Below are positions 5,673 to 6,904 of a stretch of DNA of 6,904 nt, one piece after another. Origin of the DNA: Eubacteriales bacterium (lineage in GTDB: Bacteria; Bacillota; Clostridia; Peptostreptococcales; Anaerovoracaceae); assembly GCA_028680875.1 (NCBI GenBank), contig JAQUJQ010000084.1:1-6904 (forward strand). The letters run 5' to 3'. The translations under genes were made by a program, and so were the position numbers. How positions within the stretch are numbered: the first letter of the stretch is position 1; each line of letters starts with the position of its first letter. The notes beneath the pieces are model-generated. The model saw only the letters and a list, made by a program, of their open reading frames with translations, did no database searches and was not told where the DNA came from.

Positions 5673-6904
5673 TTAGTCGTTAGATAAGCCTGCCTTATCG
5701 ATAATAAAGAAGACCAAACTGAGAGCCATTCCAACGATCGTAGCCAAGCACATACCTGTAAGACGCACTTCCCCAATCTGGATAAATGCCCCGGAAAGGC
5801 CGGTTACAAATACTACTGCTGATAAGGCTAAATTACGGCCGCGGCTGTAATCTACTTTTTGATCAACTAAAAGTCGCAGGCCGGAAGCAGCAATCATACC
5901 ATAAAGAAGGAAACTGATACCACCCATAACCGGACTTTGAATTGTTTGAATGAGTGCCGAAGCTTTTCCTATAAAGGCCAGAAAAATTGAAAATACAGCA
6001 GCTCCACCGATAACCCATACACTGTAAACTCTCGTTACAGCCATAACTCCGATATTTTCACCATAGGTAGTTGTCGGAACTGCACCGCAGAAACCTGAAA
6101 GAGTGGTCGAAATACCATCTCCTAATAAAGATCTATGGAGACCGGGATCTCTTATTAAGTCACGGCCTACAATTTCACTTGTAACAACCTGATGGCCTAT
6201 ATGTTCTGAAATTACCACTAAAGAAGCGGGAATAATAATCAAAATTGCGGATAAATCAAAAATCGGTGTCTGAAAGTTTGGTAGCGCAAAAACAGAGGCG
6301 TCACTCACCGCAGAAAAATCTACAAGACCCATAAATAGTGATGAAAGGTAACCCACGCAGATGGCAATAAGGATAGAAATGGCTGCCATAGAACCTTTAA
6401 AGAGAACTTGGCCAAAGACAGCAACCAACAAAGTGATGGCAAACACTGTGACGAATTTTGGATTAATGGATGTATAAGTGTCACTCAAAACGAGACCACC
6501 GTTGCTGGCCGCAACACCTGCAAGTTCCAAACCAATAAGAGAAACAATGGGACCCATAGCCGCAGGAGGAAGCAGGACATCAATCCAGTCGGGCCCAACA
6601 GCCTTGATAATCAATGCAACTGCACAGAAGATCAAACCGGTCACTACAAAGCCTCCCAACGCATACCGGAAGTTCATATTCGGATTTGCAAGAATTAAAA
6701 ATGTAGGTGAAAGAAAGGCAAAGCTAGACCCTAAGTATGCCGGAGCCTTGCCTTTTGTGATTCCTATGAATATTAAGGTGCCAATACCGTTCATCAACAA
6801 GACGATGGCAGGATTGATACCAAATAACCAGGGAACTAAGACGGATGCACTGAACATTGCAAAGGTGTGTTGGATGCTGAGAGGGATCCCCTTCGTTAAT
6901 GGGA
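5673..6904 (-). CDS. uraA: Uracil permease, UraA/NCS2 family (N-terminus outside window)
   Basis: This is a proton-coupled uracil uptake transporter of the inner membrane, from the nucleobase-ascorbate (NCS2) family. The reading frame stays open to the right edge. The codons before the methionine at 6855-6857 read P-L-T-K-G-I-P-L-S-L-Q-H-T-F-A, the normal UraA N-terminus, so that methionine is internal and only a few residues are missing. Numbered from it, landmarks are K-A-P-A-Y-L-G-S-S-F-A-F (37-48), L-P-P-A-A-M-G (96-102), E218 and H222 in S-E-H-I-G-H, and G266-E267 in T-T-T-Y-G-E-N-I-G-V. These correspond to the uracil and proton-coupling residues E241, H245, G289 and E290 of E. coli UraA. 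It is hydrophobic throughout and ends with TAA (complement of 5673-5675), convergent with rnfB. Substrate assignment is by family similarity. Confidence 0.93.
   Translation of the reverse strand, partial: PLTKGIPLSIQHTFAMFSASVLVPWLFGINPAIVLLMNGIGTLIFIGITKGKAPAYLGSSFAFLSPTFLILANPNMNFRYALGGFVVTGLIFCAVALIIKAVGPDWIDVLLPPAAMGPIVSLIGLELAGVAASNGGLVLSDTYTSINPKFVTVFAITLLVAVFGQVLFKGSMAAISILIAICVGYLSSLFMGLVDFSAVSDASVFALPNFQTPIFDLSAILIIIPASLVVISEHIGHQVVTSEIVGRDLIRDPGLHRSLLGDGISTTLSGFCGAVPTTTYGENIGVMAVTRVYSVWVIGGAAVFSIFLAFIGKASALIQTIQSPVMGGISFLLYGMIAASGLRLLVDQKVDYSRGRNLALSAVVFVTGLSGAFIQIGEVRLTGMCLATIVGMALSLVFFIIDKAGLSND

Noticed and set aside
6408..6698. Plus-strand open frame of 96 codons opposite the permease gene
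   Set aside because: It is antisense to conserved UraA motifs, with low-complexity polar composition and no plausible ribosome site or product.
1..6904. A novel defence, mobile or biosynthetic system
   Set aside because: Every sizeable open region is explained by thrC, rnfCDGEAB and a uracil permease gene. No CRISPR array, tRNA, rRNA, integrase, toxin-antitoxin pair or unknown gene was seen.

Overview
The window looks like a piece of chromosome from an anaerobic, Clostridia-like Firmicute. The evidence is the gene order rnfC-D-G-E-A-B (typical of Clostridia), an RnfB with many ferredoxin-type clusters, G-rich Shine-Dalgarno sites, two GTG starts, and moderately AT-rich DNA with AT-rich spacers. 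I cannot name the genus.

Layout. Bases 1-463 (+) are the 3' end of thrC (threonine synthase), followed by a modest hairpin terminator near 493-518. The 235-base gap 464-698 holds that terminator, a possible extended -10 promoter near 592-600 and a T-rich leader. Bases 699-5599 (+) are a complete six-gene operon, rnfCDGEAB, with neighbouring genes overlapping by 1 or 4 bases except for a 15-base gap before rnfB. The 73-base gap 5600-5672 is almost filled by a perfect 29-bp inverted repeat with a 4-base loop. Bases 5673-6904 (-) are a convergent uraA-type uracil permease gene, cut at its 5' end by the window edge.

How the genes work together. The Rnf complex is a membrane-bound ferredoxin:NAD+ oxidoreductase that pumps Na+ or H+. 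RnfB takes electrons from reduced ferredoxin through its [4Fe-4S] clusters. The membrane proteins RnfA and RnfE share a cluster at their paired cysteines, RnfG and RnfD carry covalently bound FMN, and RnfC reduces NAD+ at the membrane surface. All the cysteines and flavin-acceptor threonines expected for this chain are visible. The flavin transferase ApbE, needed to attach FMN, is not encoded here. ThrC and the uracil permease are housekeeping neighbours with no evident functional link to Rnf.

No previously undescribed system is evident. The most notable items are the long two-unit palindrome between rnfB and the permease gene, which looks like a REP/BIME-type element, and a cysteine-rich C-terminal tail on RnfE.
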